Shown one piece after another: positions 35,684 through 44,991 of a stretch of DNA of 64,000 nucleotides. Positions within the stretch are counted from its first letter, which is position 1. Each line of letters opens with the position of its first letter. This DNA is from Glaciecola petra (lineage in GTDB: Bacteria > Pseudomonadota > Gammaproteobacteria > Enterobacterales > Alteromonadaceae). Below the pieces are notes generated by a model. It was not told where the DNA came from and made no database searches. It saw only the letters and a program-made list of their open reading frames with translations. The stretch is from positions 124,001 through 188,000 of the forward strand of contig NZ_JAVRHX010000001.1 in assembly GCF_031846345.1 (NCBI RefSeq). The letters run 5' to 3'. Both the position numbers and the translations under genes were made by a program.

Positions 35684-38500
35684 ATGGTAAATGTGGTTAA
35701 GCAAGGGTTAAATTTGTCGTTTCTTAAAGATAGGCTTAAAGGTTTGTTAAACAAAACTCCCAAAATATTTTGGCTCTGTATCTTGATAGGTTTATTGGGT
35801 GCATGTGCAGAAAAAACCTCAGAAGAATTTATGCAAGAGGCGAGGGCCTTTATAGAGGCAGGAGACAGCCAATCTGCTGTAGTAGCGCTGAAAAATGCAG
35901 TGCAACAGGCACCACGTGACCCTAGTCCTCGTTTTCAATTGGGTAAGTTGTATTTAAAACAAAAAAACTTTGAATCGGCTGAGAAAGAACTCTCCAGAGC
36001 CTTAGAACTTGGATATGCTTCTAAAGATGTTATCCCTATGCTCGCACAAGCCCTGCAACGCACGGGCGCAAACGTTGCTTTGGCCGAGCTTGATTATGCT
36101 GAAGCTGAGTTAACTTCTGCAGAAAAATTAGAAGTGGGTTTTAGACAAATTCAGTCTTTTGTACAACTTGAACAAAACTTAAAAGCAGAGGAATTAATTA
36201 CAGAGTTGCTATTACTCGACTCAAATACGGTTTACCGAGGACTAATTGAAGGTTACAGACTTGTTTTAGACCGCGAATTTGAGACGGCTCTGGAAAAAGC
36301 AAAAAGCATGTATGAACGTGCACCACTCAATAGAGATGTACTCAGTTTTACTGCTCGTATGTATATGATCACGGGTGACCCAGAAAACGCAGCAAATATT
36401 TATGAAGATTACATTCGAGTGGCACCCGACGATATTGAAGCTAAATTTGCGTTAGCAAGCATGTTAGTGGAACAACGACAAACAGCCCGAGCCGAAGTAT
36501 ACATAGACGAATTAAGGGCGATTAGTGAAAACAACCCTTTGCTAAACCAGTTGAAAAGTGTTGTACGCGCGGCTGCCGAAGACTATCAAGGCGCCAAAGA
36601 ATTCAGTGAAATGGCGATTGCGGGTGGTCGTGCTGATCCTTCACTACGTCTTATTGCTGGGTTAGCGTCATATCAATTGGCTGAATACGAAGAAGCCGTC
36701 GGACATTTATCATTAATCGCTTCGATTTTACCGGATAACCACCCTGGGTTACGGATTCTTGCAGCAAGTCAGTTACAAGCAAATATGGGCGATGATGCAG
36801 GTGAAATTTTAGCGCGTGTTAATAACCTTGATAGCAACGATGCTTCATTGTTTTCACGTGCAGGTTACGAGCTGTTGCAGTCAGGAGATACAGAGGCAGC
36901 GAAGAAGATAATTGAGCAAGCCGACAAAATTAGTGAAACAGCCGAAGATTTGACCCGCTTGGGTGTACTCAAATTGTCTATAGATGATATAGGCGGTGTT
37001 GTCGATTTAGAAAGTGCGGTGACAAAATCACCGGAGTCTATTACTGCTAAAACAACTTTAGCAAGCGCATATTTGGCCACAGGGCAGCTCGATAAGGCGA
37101 TCGAATTTGCAAAGCAGTGGCAAAATGATGAACCTAATTCTGTTGATGGATTTTTGCTCGAATCAGAAATTTTGCAACGCCAAGGAGATTATCTTGGTGC
37201 GAAGCGTTTGATAAATAATGCAAGAGCGCTAAACCCTAATAATGTTGGCGTTTTGGTGTCGGCATTGCGGGTTGCTATGCGTGAAGAGAACTTTGATCAA
37301 GCTATTGCCGCGACAAACGCGTTGCTGGAACAAGACGCAGGTAATATGACAGGCCTTGCGGCCCTTTATGCAATAAAGAGCCGGGAAGATAAAGGCGCTG
37401 AAGCGATTGACAGCATCAAAAGTGTATTTGATGCAGACCCTAGCAATCAAAATTTGGCTTTATTATTTGGTCGAGTTCAATTAAGTGAAGGACAAACTGC
37501 CGAAGCAGTTGAGACTTTTTCTACGATAAATGCAGATCGCAAGGCACCTTTGGCTTTATGGCCAATGAAAGGATTAGCACTTTTGCAAAACAAGCAGGAC
37601 GATGAGGCTCGAGTACATTACAACACATGGGCAGAGCTTTACCCCAATCAACAGAATGCAGTTTTAGGGCAGTTATTACTCGCAGATAATGATAGAGAAT
37701 ATGCGTTGGGGGCTCGTCTAGCAGATGAGTTTCTGGAAAGAAAAGACAATGTCCAAGTTAAACTAATGCAAAGTTACTTCAAAGTAATGTCTGGCAAACC
37801 TGGTGAAGCAAAAGAGATTCTGGCTGTTATGGACCCTCGTTATTTACAACTTCCATTTGTAAGAGGTGTTAATGCTCGAATTGCAATTGCTGAAGGACGC
37901 GCAAGTGAAGGATTAGAAGATGCTAAGGCATCTTATGAAAACAATCAAAACACCAATAATCTTTTTGTACTGGTGCAAGCTTTTGACGCAAGCAATTTAG
38001 CGGGAGAAACTGTTCGCTTGTTAACTCAACATGTTGAAAGGTTCGAAAACGACATTGCTGCTAGAATGTTATTGGCAGAGCGCAAAATTGCATCTAACCC
38101 TGATGTAGCGATAATAAACTATGAAAAAATACTAGAAAGGTCTCCTTCTAATTTTGTAGTGCTCAATAACATAGCTTATTTGCACATGGAAAAGGGAAAT
38201 CTAGATATTGCCTTTGGCTATGCTGAAAAAGCGTATGAGATTGAACCTGATAACGTTGCAACCGCAGATACTTACGCTCAAATTTTATTCAAACAAGGAA
38301 AGTATGAGGAAGCAGTAGAAGCTTATAACCGCGTAATGTCGGAAGAAGTAAAAAATGAAGAGATATTTTTGAATTATATTGAAGCCTTATTAAAGAACGG
38401 TAGCGTCGTAATTGCTCAGCGCAGACTGGGTGATTTACCGCTGACACTGCCAGAATCGAAAACAAGGTTAGATGCTCTGAAAAACGAGTACAATTTATAA
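35684..38500 (+). CDS. prsT: TPR-repeat lipoprotein, PEP-CTERM system PrsT type
   Basis: 938 residues. A hydrophobic stretch ends in lipobox LLGAC (Cys41), preceded by a rather long 25-residue basic N-terminus. The rest is a run of tetratricopeptide repeats (for example SPRFQLGKLYLKQKNFESAE and the closing VLNNIAYLHMEKGNLDIA). Length, lipobox and repeat content match PrsT, the TPR lipoprotein that travels with exosortase XrtA/PEP-CTERM loci. XrtA itself is not in the window, but a PEP-CTERM-like protein gene lies at 45 kb. I infer an envelope role in handling sorted surface proteins or exopolysaccharide. Confidence 0.8.
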   Translation: MVNVVKQGLNLSFLKDRLKGLLNKTPKIFWLCILIGLLGACAEKTSEEFMQEARAFIEAGDSQSAVVALKNAVQQAPRDPSPRFQLGKLYLKQKNFESAEKELSRALELGYASKDVIPMLAQALQRTGANVALAELDYAEAELTSAEKLEVGFRQIQSFVQLEQNLKAEELITELLLLDSNTVYRGLIEGYRLVLDREFETALEKAKSMYERAPLNRDVLSFTARMYMITGDPENAANIYEDYIRVAPDDIEAKFALASMLVEQRQTARAEVYIDELRAISENNPLLNQLKSVVRAAAEDYQGAKEFSEMAIAGGRADPSLRLIAGLASYQLAEYEEAVGHLSLIASILPDNHPGLRILAASQLQANMGDDAGEILARVNNLDSNDASLFSRAGYELLQSGDTEAAKKIIEQADKISETAEDLTRLGVLKLSIDDIGGVVDLESAVTKSPESITAKTTLASAYLATGQLDKAIEFAKQWQNDEPNSVDGFLLESEILQRQGDYLGAKRLINNARALNPNNVGVLVSALRVAMREENFDQAIAATNALLEQDAGNMTGLAALYAIKSREDKGAEAIDSIKSVFDADPSNQNLALLFGRVQLSEGQTAEAVETFSTINADRKAPLALWPMKGLALLQNKQDDEARVHYNTWAELYPNQQNAVLGQLLLADNDREYALGARLADEFLERKDNVQVKLMQSYFKVMSGKPGEAKEILAVMDPRYLQLPFVRGVNARIAIAEGRASEGLEDAKASYENNQNTNNLFVLVQAFDASNLAGETVRLLTQHVERFENDIAARMLLAERKIASNPDVAIINYEKILERSPSNFVVLNNIAYLHMEKGNLDIAFGYAEKAYEIEPDNVATADTYAQILFKQGKYEEAVEAYNRVMSEEVKNEEIFLNYIEALLKNGSVVIAQRRLGDLPLTLPESKTRLDALKNEYNL

Positions 38501-38523
38501 CGAGGTAATAGGGAAGTATCGCC

Positions 38524-39339
38524 TTGTTGGCAAATATTCAAAAAGGTATTGTGCATTTAAGACATAACAAATTATTCGAATTCTTTGTTATTGCTATAAT
38601 CATAATTTCAGCATTAGAAATAGGCGCCAAGACATATAATTTGAAGCCAACAACACTCTATTTGTTGGCTTATATGGACGTGTTTATTACCGTCTTCTTT
38701 TTGTTTGAAATAATCATTAGATTTATCGCTGAAGACAATAAGAAAAACTTCTTTAAATCGGGTTGGAATGTATTTGACACCTTAGTAGTTGCTATCAGTC
38801 TGATTCCTGTAGATGAATCTGAAATGGCCTTGTTAGCAAGGTTGATACGCATATTTCGTGTTTTGCGCATGATATCCATTATTCCCGAGTTGCGGTTGCT
38901 GATAAATTCATTATTAAAAGCATTACCTCGGCTTGGTTATGTTGCGCTATTAATGTTTATTATCTTTTATATTTATGCCGCTATTGGAAGTTACTTATTC
39001 CAACATATAAATGACGATTTATGGGGCAACATCGCTATTTCGATGTTGACGCTTTTCCGAGTGATGACCTTTGAGGATTGGACCGACATCCAATATGAAA
39101 CAATGGATCATTACCCCATGAGCTGGATATTCTATGTGACCTTTATTTTCTTCACAGCTTTCGCATTTTTGAATATGGTCATTGGAATTGTAGTAGGTGT
39201 GATGGACGAAGAACACGCTAAAGAAGCTAACAAAGGTCAACCATCGATGAGTGATCTGCAAGCTCAAATTACTCAATTAAGTACTCAAGTTGCAGTATTA
39301 AGTAAAAAGAAAAGAAAGAGACTCAAGAAAGAAACATAA
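38524..39339 (+). CDS. One-domain voltage-gated ion channel (NaChBac-like) with acidic, Ca-type filter
   Basis: 271 residues, six membrane helices, a homotetrameric channel subunit. S4 is LLARLIRIFRVLRMISII with arginines 106, 109, 112 and 115 every third residue. The pore filter is TFEDWTD (182-188), where sodium channels have TLESWSM or LESWAS. The two Asp at the Ser and Met positions are those used to convert NavAb into the calcium-selective CavAb (TLDDWSD). The C-terminus is a short acidic neck and coiled coil (SDLQAQITQLSTQVAVL). The start is TTG 38524 with GGGAAG (38511-38516) upstream, 23 bases after prsT, so probably one transcript. Confidence 0.86.
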   Translation: MLANIQKGIVHLRHNKLFEFFVIAIIIISALEIGAKTYNLKPTTLYLLAYMDVFITVFFLFEIIIRFIAEDNKKNFFKSGWNVFDTLVVAISLIPVDESEMALLARLIRIFRVLRMISIIPELRLLINSLLKALPRLGYVALLMFIIFYIYAAIGSYLFQHINDDLWGNIAISMLTLFRVMTFEDWTDIQYETMDHYPMSWIFYVTFIFFTAFAFLNMVIGIVVGVMDEEHAKEANKGQPSMSDLQAQITQLSTQVAVLSKKKRKRLKKET

Positions 39340-39362
39340 ACAAGGGGTCTGACCCCTTGTTT
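39338..39362. terminator. Bidirectional terminator between the channel gene and tolC
   Basis: A perfect palindrome of 12-base arms around a central T: AAACAAGGGGTC (39338-39349) and GACCCCTTGTTT (39351-39362). It spans the stop of the channel gene and ends 12 bases before the tolC stop on the other strand. Each side ends in three to four T residues. Confidence 0.75.
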
Positions 39363-39373
39363 AGCTGGTTTTA

Positions 39374-40717
39374 TTAAGAAGCTGGAACTGGCGCTGGCAT
39401 TAATACTTTATTTATGTCTAGCAGGTCACTTTCTTTCAATGTGCCAGCTGCTTGTTTTAGGCTAACGATAGCCGTGATGAAATTGTAGCGAGCATCCGCA
39501 AGATTACGACGCGCATCAAACACATTTCGAGTACTATTTAATACGTCAACGATAGTACGAGTACCCACATCAAAACCAGCTTCTGTTGCTGTTAAAGCAC
39601 TTTCTGCAGAGATAACCGACTGTTGCAGTGCTCTAATGGTTGAGATCGCAGCTTTCACGTCGTTAAACGAACTTCTTACTGAACGAACTGTTTGACGATA
39701 CGTGAGTTCTAGATTTTCAGCTGCAACAACATAATTCGCTCTGTTTCTGTCAGTATTCGCAGAGACTGACCCACCTTGATAAATGGGAACACTCAAAGTA
39801 AGCCCAATGCTACTGTCATCAAGACGAGGTGGTGAGCTTTTTTCACCATTAAAGGTTTGTTCGTTGTCGCTGGTACCGTAGTTTAATCTAAGTCCAAGAG
39901 TTGGGTAATGGCCGCTGCGTGTAATATCGACATCTTGTTTAGCAATATCCCTTGCAAAACGTTGTGCCAATAGATCTAAATTTGATTCCTCTGCAATTTC
40001 CATCCAAGCGTCTGCAGTAGCAGGAGTCGGCGGCGCTGCGTCGAAGCGTTCTGTATCGAGAATTGAAATTCTAGAGTGGTATTTTCCAGTAATTTCTCTT
40101 AATTCTTCTAGTCTTAGTTCTAGCAAATTCTCTGCTCTAATTTGTCGAGCTACGGTATTATCAAAATTAGCTTGTGCTTCATGAACATCTGTTATTGCAG
40201 TTAAACCAACATTAAAACGTTGTTTGGTTTGTTCTAATTGGCGCTCAATTGCGCGAAGTTCGGCCTTTACAAACTCAACACTGTCTTGCTCTCTAAGCAC
40301 GGCTAGATAAGCATTAGTTGTGCGTAGCATTAGACTCTGCATATTGGCACCCAAGCTTGCATCGCTTTGTTGAGCAACAAGTTCAGCACGGTCAAGTCCT
40401 AGCCAATTTGCATGATCATACAACGACATACTTAGTGTAATATCAGCAGACAAAGTAGAACTATCAATATCAACCACACTGGGTCCAAACAAAGTCTCAC
40501 GGGTACTGTCGCTATATGCCAAGGTGCCAGAAATTTGCGGAAGCAAGTTAGCTCTACTGACCGCAATACCGGCATAGGCAGCATCTTTTTGCGCTTTTGC
40601 TCGATTAATTATAGGGTCGTTCGCTTGCGCTAATTCGTAAATTGTGGCTAAGTCGTCTGCTAATGCACCGCTTGATACTGCCAGTCCTAAAACTAAAGAT
40701 ACTAATGTTTTTTTCAT
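39374..40717 (-). CDS. tolC: TolC-family outer membrane efflux channel
   Basis: 447 residues from ATG 40717, giving signal peptide MKKTLVSLVLGLAVSSGALA. Two internally repeated outer-membrane efflux domains (about 25-215 and 240-430) with the long helical coil segments (QLEQTKQRFNVGLTAITDVHEAQANFDNT and SAESALTATEAGFDVGTRTIVDVLNSTRNVF) of TolC. It is the exit duct for RND pumps and type I secretion. Divergent tolC-nudF is the conserved gammaproteobacterial order. It could also serve the C39/HlyD peptide exporter in this window. Confidence 0.93.
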   Translation of the reverse strand: MKKTLVSLVLGLAVSSGALADDLATIYELAQANDPIINRAKAQKDAAYAGIAVSRANLLPQISGTLAYSDSTRETLFGPSVVDIDSSTLSADITLSMSLYDHANWLGLDRAELVAQQSDASLGANMQSLMLRTTNAYLAVLREQDSVEFVKAELRAIERQLEQTKQRFNVGLTAITDVHEAQANFDNTVARQIRAENLLELRLEELREITGKYHSRISILDTERFDAAPPTPATADAWMEIAEESNLDLLAQRFARDIAKQDVDITRSGHYPTLGLRLNYGTSDNEQTFNGEKSSPPRLDDSSIGLTLSVPIYQGGSVSANTDRNRANYVVAAENLELTYRQTVRSVRSSFNDVKAAISTIRALQQSVISAESALTATEAGFDVGTRTIVDVLNSTRNVFDARRNLADARYNFITAIVSLKQAAGTLKESDLLDINKVLMPAPVPAS

Positions 40718-41015
40718 TGATGGTCGCTCTGCAAAGTTCAATTTAAGTATATTGATAAAATCGATGTTTTGTTAATAAGGCTAAGTGTAAGTTAAACAAG
40801 TACTAATATGTAATACTAGCTTGTATCATTTATTGTTTAAGTGTAACAGAATGTAATGATTCTGCAGGTAAATACCTTAATCCTTACAAAGAAAAGTTGC
40901 TGAAGTATAGATTACACAAAAGCTCAATACATTTTCTCAACAGGTTCATGGGCTATTATACAAAGCCCTTTCGGTTAACGATCAGATTATTAAATTTATT
41001 TAAGGCGTAGCATAA

Positions 41016-41630
41016 ATGGCAAAATTCACACGAGATGATATTACGGTGCATAAAGTAGAGAAGCTTTATCAAGGTTTTTTTAGCTTAAACAAGTATCATG
41101 TATCGCATCCTCTGTTTGAAGGTGGTGAAAGCAATGTAATCACGAGAGAGGTATTTGAACGTGGTCATGCTGCAGCTGTACTTATGTATGATCCTAAACT
41201 AGATGAATTGGTACTAATTGAACAATTTCGAATGCCAGCCTTTGAAACCATGCAAAGTCCATGGTTGATTGAAGTTGTGGCTGGTATATTAGAGCCTGGA
41301 GAAAGTGCGGGTGACTTGTGTTACCGAGAAGCCCAAGAAGAAGCCGGCATGGCGATCACAAAATTAACTAAAATCTGTGCTTTTTTGCCAAGCCCAGGTG
41401 CCTGTACAGAGTCAATAGAACTTTTTGTTGGAGAAGTTGATGCAACAAAAGCATCGGGGATTCATGGTTTAGACTACGAAGCCGAAGACATAAAAGTACT
41501 ACGAGTTTCATTAAATGAAGCTTCAACTTGGCTAGAAACGGGGCGCATAAATAACAGTACCGCTATTATTGCGGTGCAATGGTTATTACTAAATAAACAC
41601 AAACTGCTAGAACAGTGGGGAATAAAGTGA
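41016..41630 (+). CDS. nudF: ADP-ribose diphosphatase NudF
   Basis: 204 residues. The Nudix box fits exactly: Gly90, Glu96, Arg104-Glu105, Glu108-Glu109, Gly111 (GILEPGESAGDLCYREAQEE). SPGACTES after the box is the ADP-ribose pyrophosphatase signature. It hydrolyses ADP-ribose to AMP and ribose 5-phosphate. First gene of nudF-yqiB-yqiA-parE. The ATG follows AAGGCG (about 41003-41008). Confidence 0.95.
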   Translation: MAKFTRDDITVHKVEKLYQGFFSLNKYHVSHPLFEGGESNVITREVFERGHAAAVLMYDPKLDELVLIEQFRMPAFETMQSPWLIEVVAGILEPGESAGDLCYREAQEEAGMAITKLTKICAFLPSPGACTESIELFVGEVDATKASGIHGLDYEAEDIKVLRVSLNEASTWLETGRINNSTAIIAVQWLLLNKHKLLEQWGIK

Positions 41631-41663
41631 ATATTACCGATAAATCTCAATATGAGGGAGCAA

Positions 41664-42110
41664 ATGCAAAATAGTAGGGGTATGAAAAGAAAATATGTGC
41701 CACACCTGCCAAGTATAATTGCTACTTGTGAGCACAACTACGTGTGCATGCTAAAACTGCTTCCCGATTGCGATACGCTAGATTTAACCTTCGAATTTAA
41801 AGTAGCTGATGGCCTCAAATATCGAATCAAAATCATTGATTCAAGTCGCTACACCAGTACCTTGGAAATGTCACATATTAGTAAAAACACCCCCACTTTT
41901 TTACAACCTAAAATGGTAGTAAGGTTATACCATGATGCAAAAGTTGCGGAAGTGTTAGAGGCACAACGCACAGCTCGTCTTGAGCCAGTTTACGAATACC
42001 CAAATTTGAATATGCATCAGCGTAATGAAAAATTTATGGTGAATGTATTTTTGGCTGAATGGCTGCATTTTTGTTTAAGCCAAGAGCTGACCTCAGACAT
42101 TTCTGAATAG
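41664..42110 (+). CDS. yqiB: DUF1249 protein YqiB
   Basis: 148 residues from ATG 41664 (GAGG 6 bases upstream). E. coli YqiB starts at the position of Met7 here (ATG 41682), which has a less well spaced AGGGG; ATG 41652 is also in frame. Family hallmarks: SRYTSTLEMSHIS, KMVVRLYHDAKVAEV, YEYPNLNMHQRNEKFMVNVFLAEWLHFCL. The function is unknown; the gene is conserved between nudF and cpdA in Enterobacteria and relatives. Here it is followed directly by yqiA. Confidence 0.92.
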   Translation: MQNSRGMKRKYVPHLPSIIATCEHNYVCMLKLLPDCDTLDLTFEFKVADGLKYRIKIIDSSRYTSTLEMSHISKNTPTFLQPKMVVRLYHDAKVAEVLEAQRTARLEPVYEYPNLNMHQRNEKFMVNVFLAEWLHFCLSQELTSDISE

Positions 42111-42145
42111 TGATAGTAACGACACAGTATAATAAGAAGAATTAT

Positions 42146-42718
42146 ATGCAACATTTGGTTTATTTACATGGGTTTTTATCCAGCCCGAAATCTGAAAAAG
42201 CACAACAGACCCTAGCCTTTGCAAAAACACATTTTCCCTGGTTGAACGTGCACTTGCCAGAGTTACCGGGTGACATTGATGTGAGTATCAGCAAAATCGA
42301 CTCTTTAGTCAGCACCCTGCCTACGGGGCGATTTAGTTTTATTGGCAGTTCGATGGGGGGATTTTTATCCACTTATTGTGTAGAAAAATATGGAGGTAAA
42401 GCGGTATTAATAAATCCGGCTGTAGAGCCTTTTAACTTGCTAAGTGCTTATATTGGTCAGCATGTAAACCCTTATACAGATGAAAAATTTGTTATTCACT
42501 CCGGACACTTAAGTAAGTTAAAAGGAGCCAGCACTGAATATCTAAAAAGCCCGAAAGCGTATTTCACACTGCTTCAAAAGGGTGATGAAACCTTAGACTA
42601 TCGTTTAGCAGCAAAAAAATATGCTAAGGCTAAATTAGTCATTGAAGATGGCGGTAATCATAGCTTTGTTGATTATCACAAACACTTGCCAGATATATTC
42701 AAATTCTTGTTATCTTGA
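42146..42718 (+). CDS. yqiA: YqiA-type esterase
   Basis: 190 residues from ATG 42146, behind AAGAAGA. A GTG at 42110 would overlap the yqiB stop and add 12 residues not seen in the family. Alpha/beta hydrolase fold: YLHGFLSSPKSEKA, nucleophile elbow GSSMGGF, and a late GGNHSFVDY with the catalytic His. UPF0227 family. It sits where cpdA-yqiA is expected, but cpdA is missing. parE starts 127 bases later. Confidence 0.93.
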   Translation: MQHLVYLHGFLSSPKSEKAQQTLAFAKTHFPWLNVHLPELPGDIDVSISKIDSLVSTLPTGRFSFIGSSMGGFLSTYCVEKYGGKAVLINPAVEPFNLLSAYIGQHVNPYTDEKFVIHSGHLSKLKGASTEYLKSPKAYFTLLQKGDETLDYRLAAKKYAKAKLVIEDGGNHSFVDYHKHLPDIFKFLLS

Positions 42719-42845
42719 GCATTGCCCAATCTATGTTTGCTTGCTAGTATTGGATTTATATACAGTTGTTTTAACGCAGCTTGACACAAAATTATAAAAT
42801 ATAATAAAAACGATATAAAAATCGCGCTAACAAAGAGTACTCTGC

Positions 42846-44735
42846 ATGTCTAACGAATATAATTCAGACGCTATTGAAGTTCTAAACGGTCTTGAGCCGG
42901 TCAAACGCAGACCAGGCATGTATACCGACACCACTCGCCCTAACCATTTAAGCCAAGAAGTTATTGATAATAGTGTTGATGAAGCTTTGGGTGGGTTTGC
43001 CAGCAACATAAAAGTGATTTTGCATGAAGATCAATCTTTAGAGGTGATTGATGACGGCCGTGGAATGCCGGTAGATATTCATCCTGAAGAACAAATGAGC
43101 GGTGTTGAGCTGATCATGACTAAATTGCATGCTGGCGGCAAATTCTCAAACAAAAGCTATGAATTTTCAGGTGGTTTGCATGGGGTAGGGATATCAGTAG
43201 TCAATGCCTTGTCAACCAGAGTAGAAGTCACTATTCGACGCGATGGTAAAGTACACCAAATTGCCTTTGAGAATGGCGATAAAGCAGAAGAGTTAGCAGT
43301 AATAGACACTTGTGGTAAGCGTAATACCGGCACAAGAGTACATTTTTGGCCTGATCCTAGCTATTTCGACACATCAAAGTTTTCGGTATCTAAATTGCTA
43401 CATATTTTACGTGCCAAAGCAGTTTTGTGTCCGGGTTTAAACATAAAATTCGAAGACAAAATAGCGAAAGAAACTCACTCTTGGTATTACGAAGATGGCC
43501 TTCAGGATTATTTGATTGAAGGTTTAAAAGAGTATGCGACTTTGCCTGACGATGCACCTTTTGTTGGTAGTTTTTCTGGTAATGGAGAGGCGGCTGACTG
43601 GGCGGTTATGTGGTTACCAGAAGGTGGAGATATGGTAACCGAAAGTTATGTGAACCTTATTCCCACGGCTCAGGGTGGTACCCACGTTAATGGCTTACGC
43701 CAAGGTTTGCTAGACGCTATTCGAGAGTTTTGTGAATTTAGAAACCTATTGCCTCGCGGCGTTAAAATTACCGCAGACGATATTTGGGAAAAGTGTTGTT
43801 ATGTACTGTCAACCAAAATGCAAGATCCTCAATTTGCGGGTCAAACCAAAGAGCGTTTATCTTCTCGACAAGCATCGGCATTTGTGTCGGGTATTGTAAA
43901 AGATGCTTTTAGCCTATGGCTAAACCAGCATACCGACGTGGCAGAACTATTAGCTGAATTGTGTATTGCCAATGCGCAAAATCGATTACGTCAGAGTAAA
44001 AAAGTTGCCCGAAAAAAAGTGACTCAAGGACCGGCATTACCAGGTAAGCTTACCGATTGTTCCAGCCAAGAAAACGAAAATTCTGAACTATTTTTAGTCG
44101 AAGGTGACTCAGCCGGTGGTTCGGCAAAACAAGCCCGTGACCGAGAATTTCAAGCGATTATGCCCTTAAGAGGAAAGATATTGAATAGTTGGGAGGTAGA
44201 TTCTTCTCAAGTATTGGCTTCCCAAGAAATACATGATATTTCGGTTGCCTTAGGTATAGACCCCGATTCTGATGATTTGTCGGGTTTACGTTATGGCAAA
44301 ATATGTATCTTGGCTGATGCAGACTCTGATGGTTTACACATAGCGACTTTGCTTTGTGCTTTGTTCGTGAAACATTTTCGGACTCTAGTCAACACAGGAC
44401 ATGTTTACGTAGCAATGCCGCCATTATTTCGTATCGATATAGGTAAAGAAGTTTATTATGCCCTGGATGAGAGCGAAAAACAGGGTGTGTTAGATCGTAT
44501 TGAGGCAGAGAAAAAACGCGGTAAAGTCAATGTTCAGCGTTTCAAAGGCTTAGGAGAGATGAACCCTTTACAATTACGTGAAACCACCATGGATCCTAAT
44601 ACACGCAGGTTGGTTCGGCTTACTAGTGAAGATGCAGAAAGTATGTTGGAACTGATGGATATGTTACTTTCTAAAAAACGTTCTCCAGACAGAAAAGCAT
44701 GGCTCGAAAGCAAAGGCAATTTAGCTCAAGTATAA
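42846..44735 (+). CDS. parE: DNA topoisomerase IV subunit B ParE
   Basis: 629 residues, the usual ParE length. GHKL ATPase: NGLEPVKRRPGMYTDT, EVIDNSVDEAL (Glu that activates water), DDGRGMPVDIH and SGGLHGVGISVVNAL. The TOPRIM domain has LVEGDSAGG (about 415-425) and metal DADSDG. The C-terminal FKGLGEMNP closes it. It decatenates sister chromosomes with ParC and is a target of coumarins and quinolones. The C-terminal part lacks the insert that distinguishes GyrB of gammaproteobacteria, so ParE rather than GyrB. Confidence 0.97.
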   Translation: MSNEYNSDAIEVLNGLEPVKRRPGMYTDTTRPNHLSQEVIDNSVDEALGGFASNIKVILHEDQSLEVIDDGRGMPVDIHPEEQMSGVELIMTKLHAGGKFSNKSYEFSGGLHGVGISVVNALSTRVEVTIRRDGKVHQIAFENGDKAEELAVIDTCGKRNTGTRVHFWPDPSYFDTSKFSVSKLLHILRAKAVLCPGLNIKFEDKIAKETHSWYYEDGLQDYLIEGLKEYATLPDDAPFVGSFSGNGEAADWAVMWLPEGGDMVTESYVNLIPTAQGGTHVNGLRQGLLDAIREFCEFRNLLPRGVKITADDIWEKCCYVLSTKMQDPQFAGQTKERLSSRQASAFVSGIVKDAFSLWLNQHTDVAELLAELCIANAQNRLRQSKKVARKKVTQGPALPGKLTDCSSQENENSELFLVEGDSAGGSAKQARDREFQAIMPLRGKILNSWEVDSSQVLASQEIHDISVALGIDPDSDDLSGLRYGKICILADADSDGLHIATLLCALFVKHFRTLVNTGHVYVAMPPLFRIDIGKEVYYALDESEKQGVLDRIEAEKKRGKVNVQRFKGLGEMNPLQLRETTMDPNTRRLVRLTSEDAESMLELMDMLLSKKRSPDRKAWLESKGNLAQV

Positions 44736-44926
44736 AGGCGGTAACACTCGCGCTGTTCGGATTTGGATTAGTCGGATTGCTTTGCTTAAGATCGCGTTAA
44801 AAAATCACCCTATCTAGAGCTAATAAATAACAATCATAATAATTCAAGCATTTTTTAGTGTCAGCATTTTTTACACTTAGCACATCGAGTCTATAAATAA
44901 TATATGTTTTTCAGCTACTTAATTAA

Positions 44927-44942
44927 TGGCGTGATAATTGCT
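44927..44942 (+). promoter_or_regulatory. Sigma-54 (RpoN) promoter of the PEP-CTERM-like gene
   Basis: TGGCGTG (44927-44933), ATAA, TTGCT (44938-44942). GG and GC are exactly 10 bases apart, as in the -24/-12 consensus TGGCACG-N4-TTGCW. It lies 50 bases upstream of ATG 44992, giving a leader of about 40 bases. PEP-CTERM genes in other bacteria are known to be driven by RpoN with the PrsK/PrsR two-component system. Confidence 0.78.
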
Positions 44943-44991
44943 GCATGCTATTTATACTTAAAAAAATAAATACCGAATTATGGAAATAATA

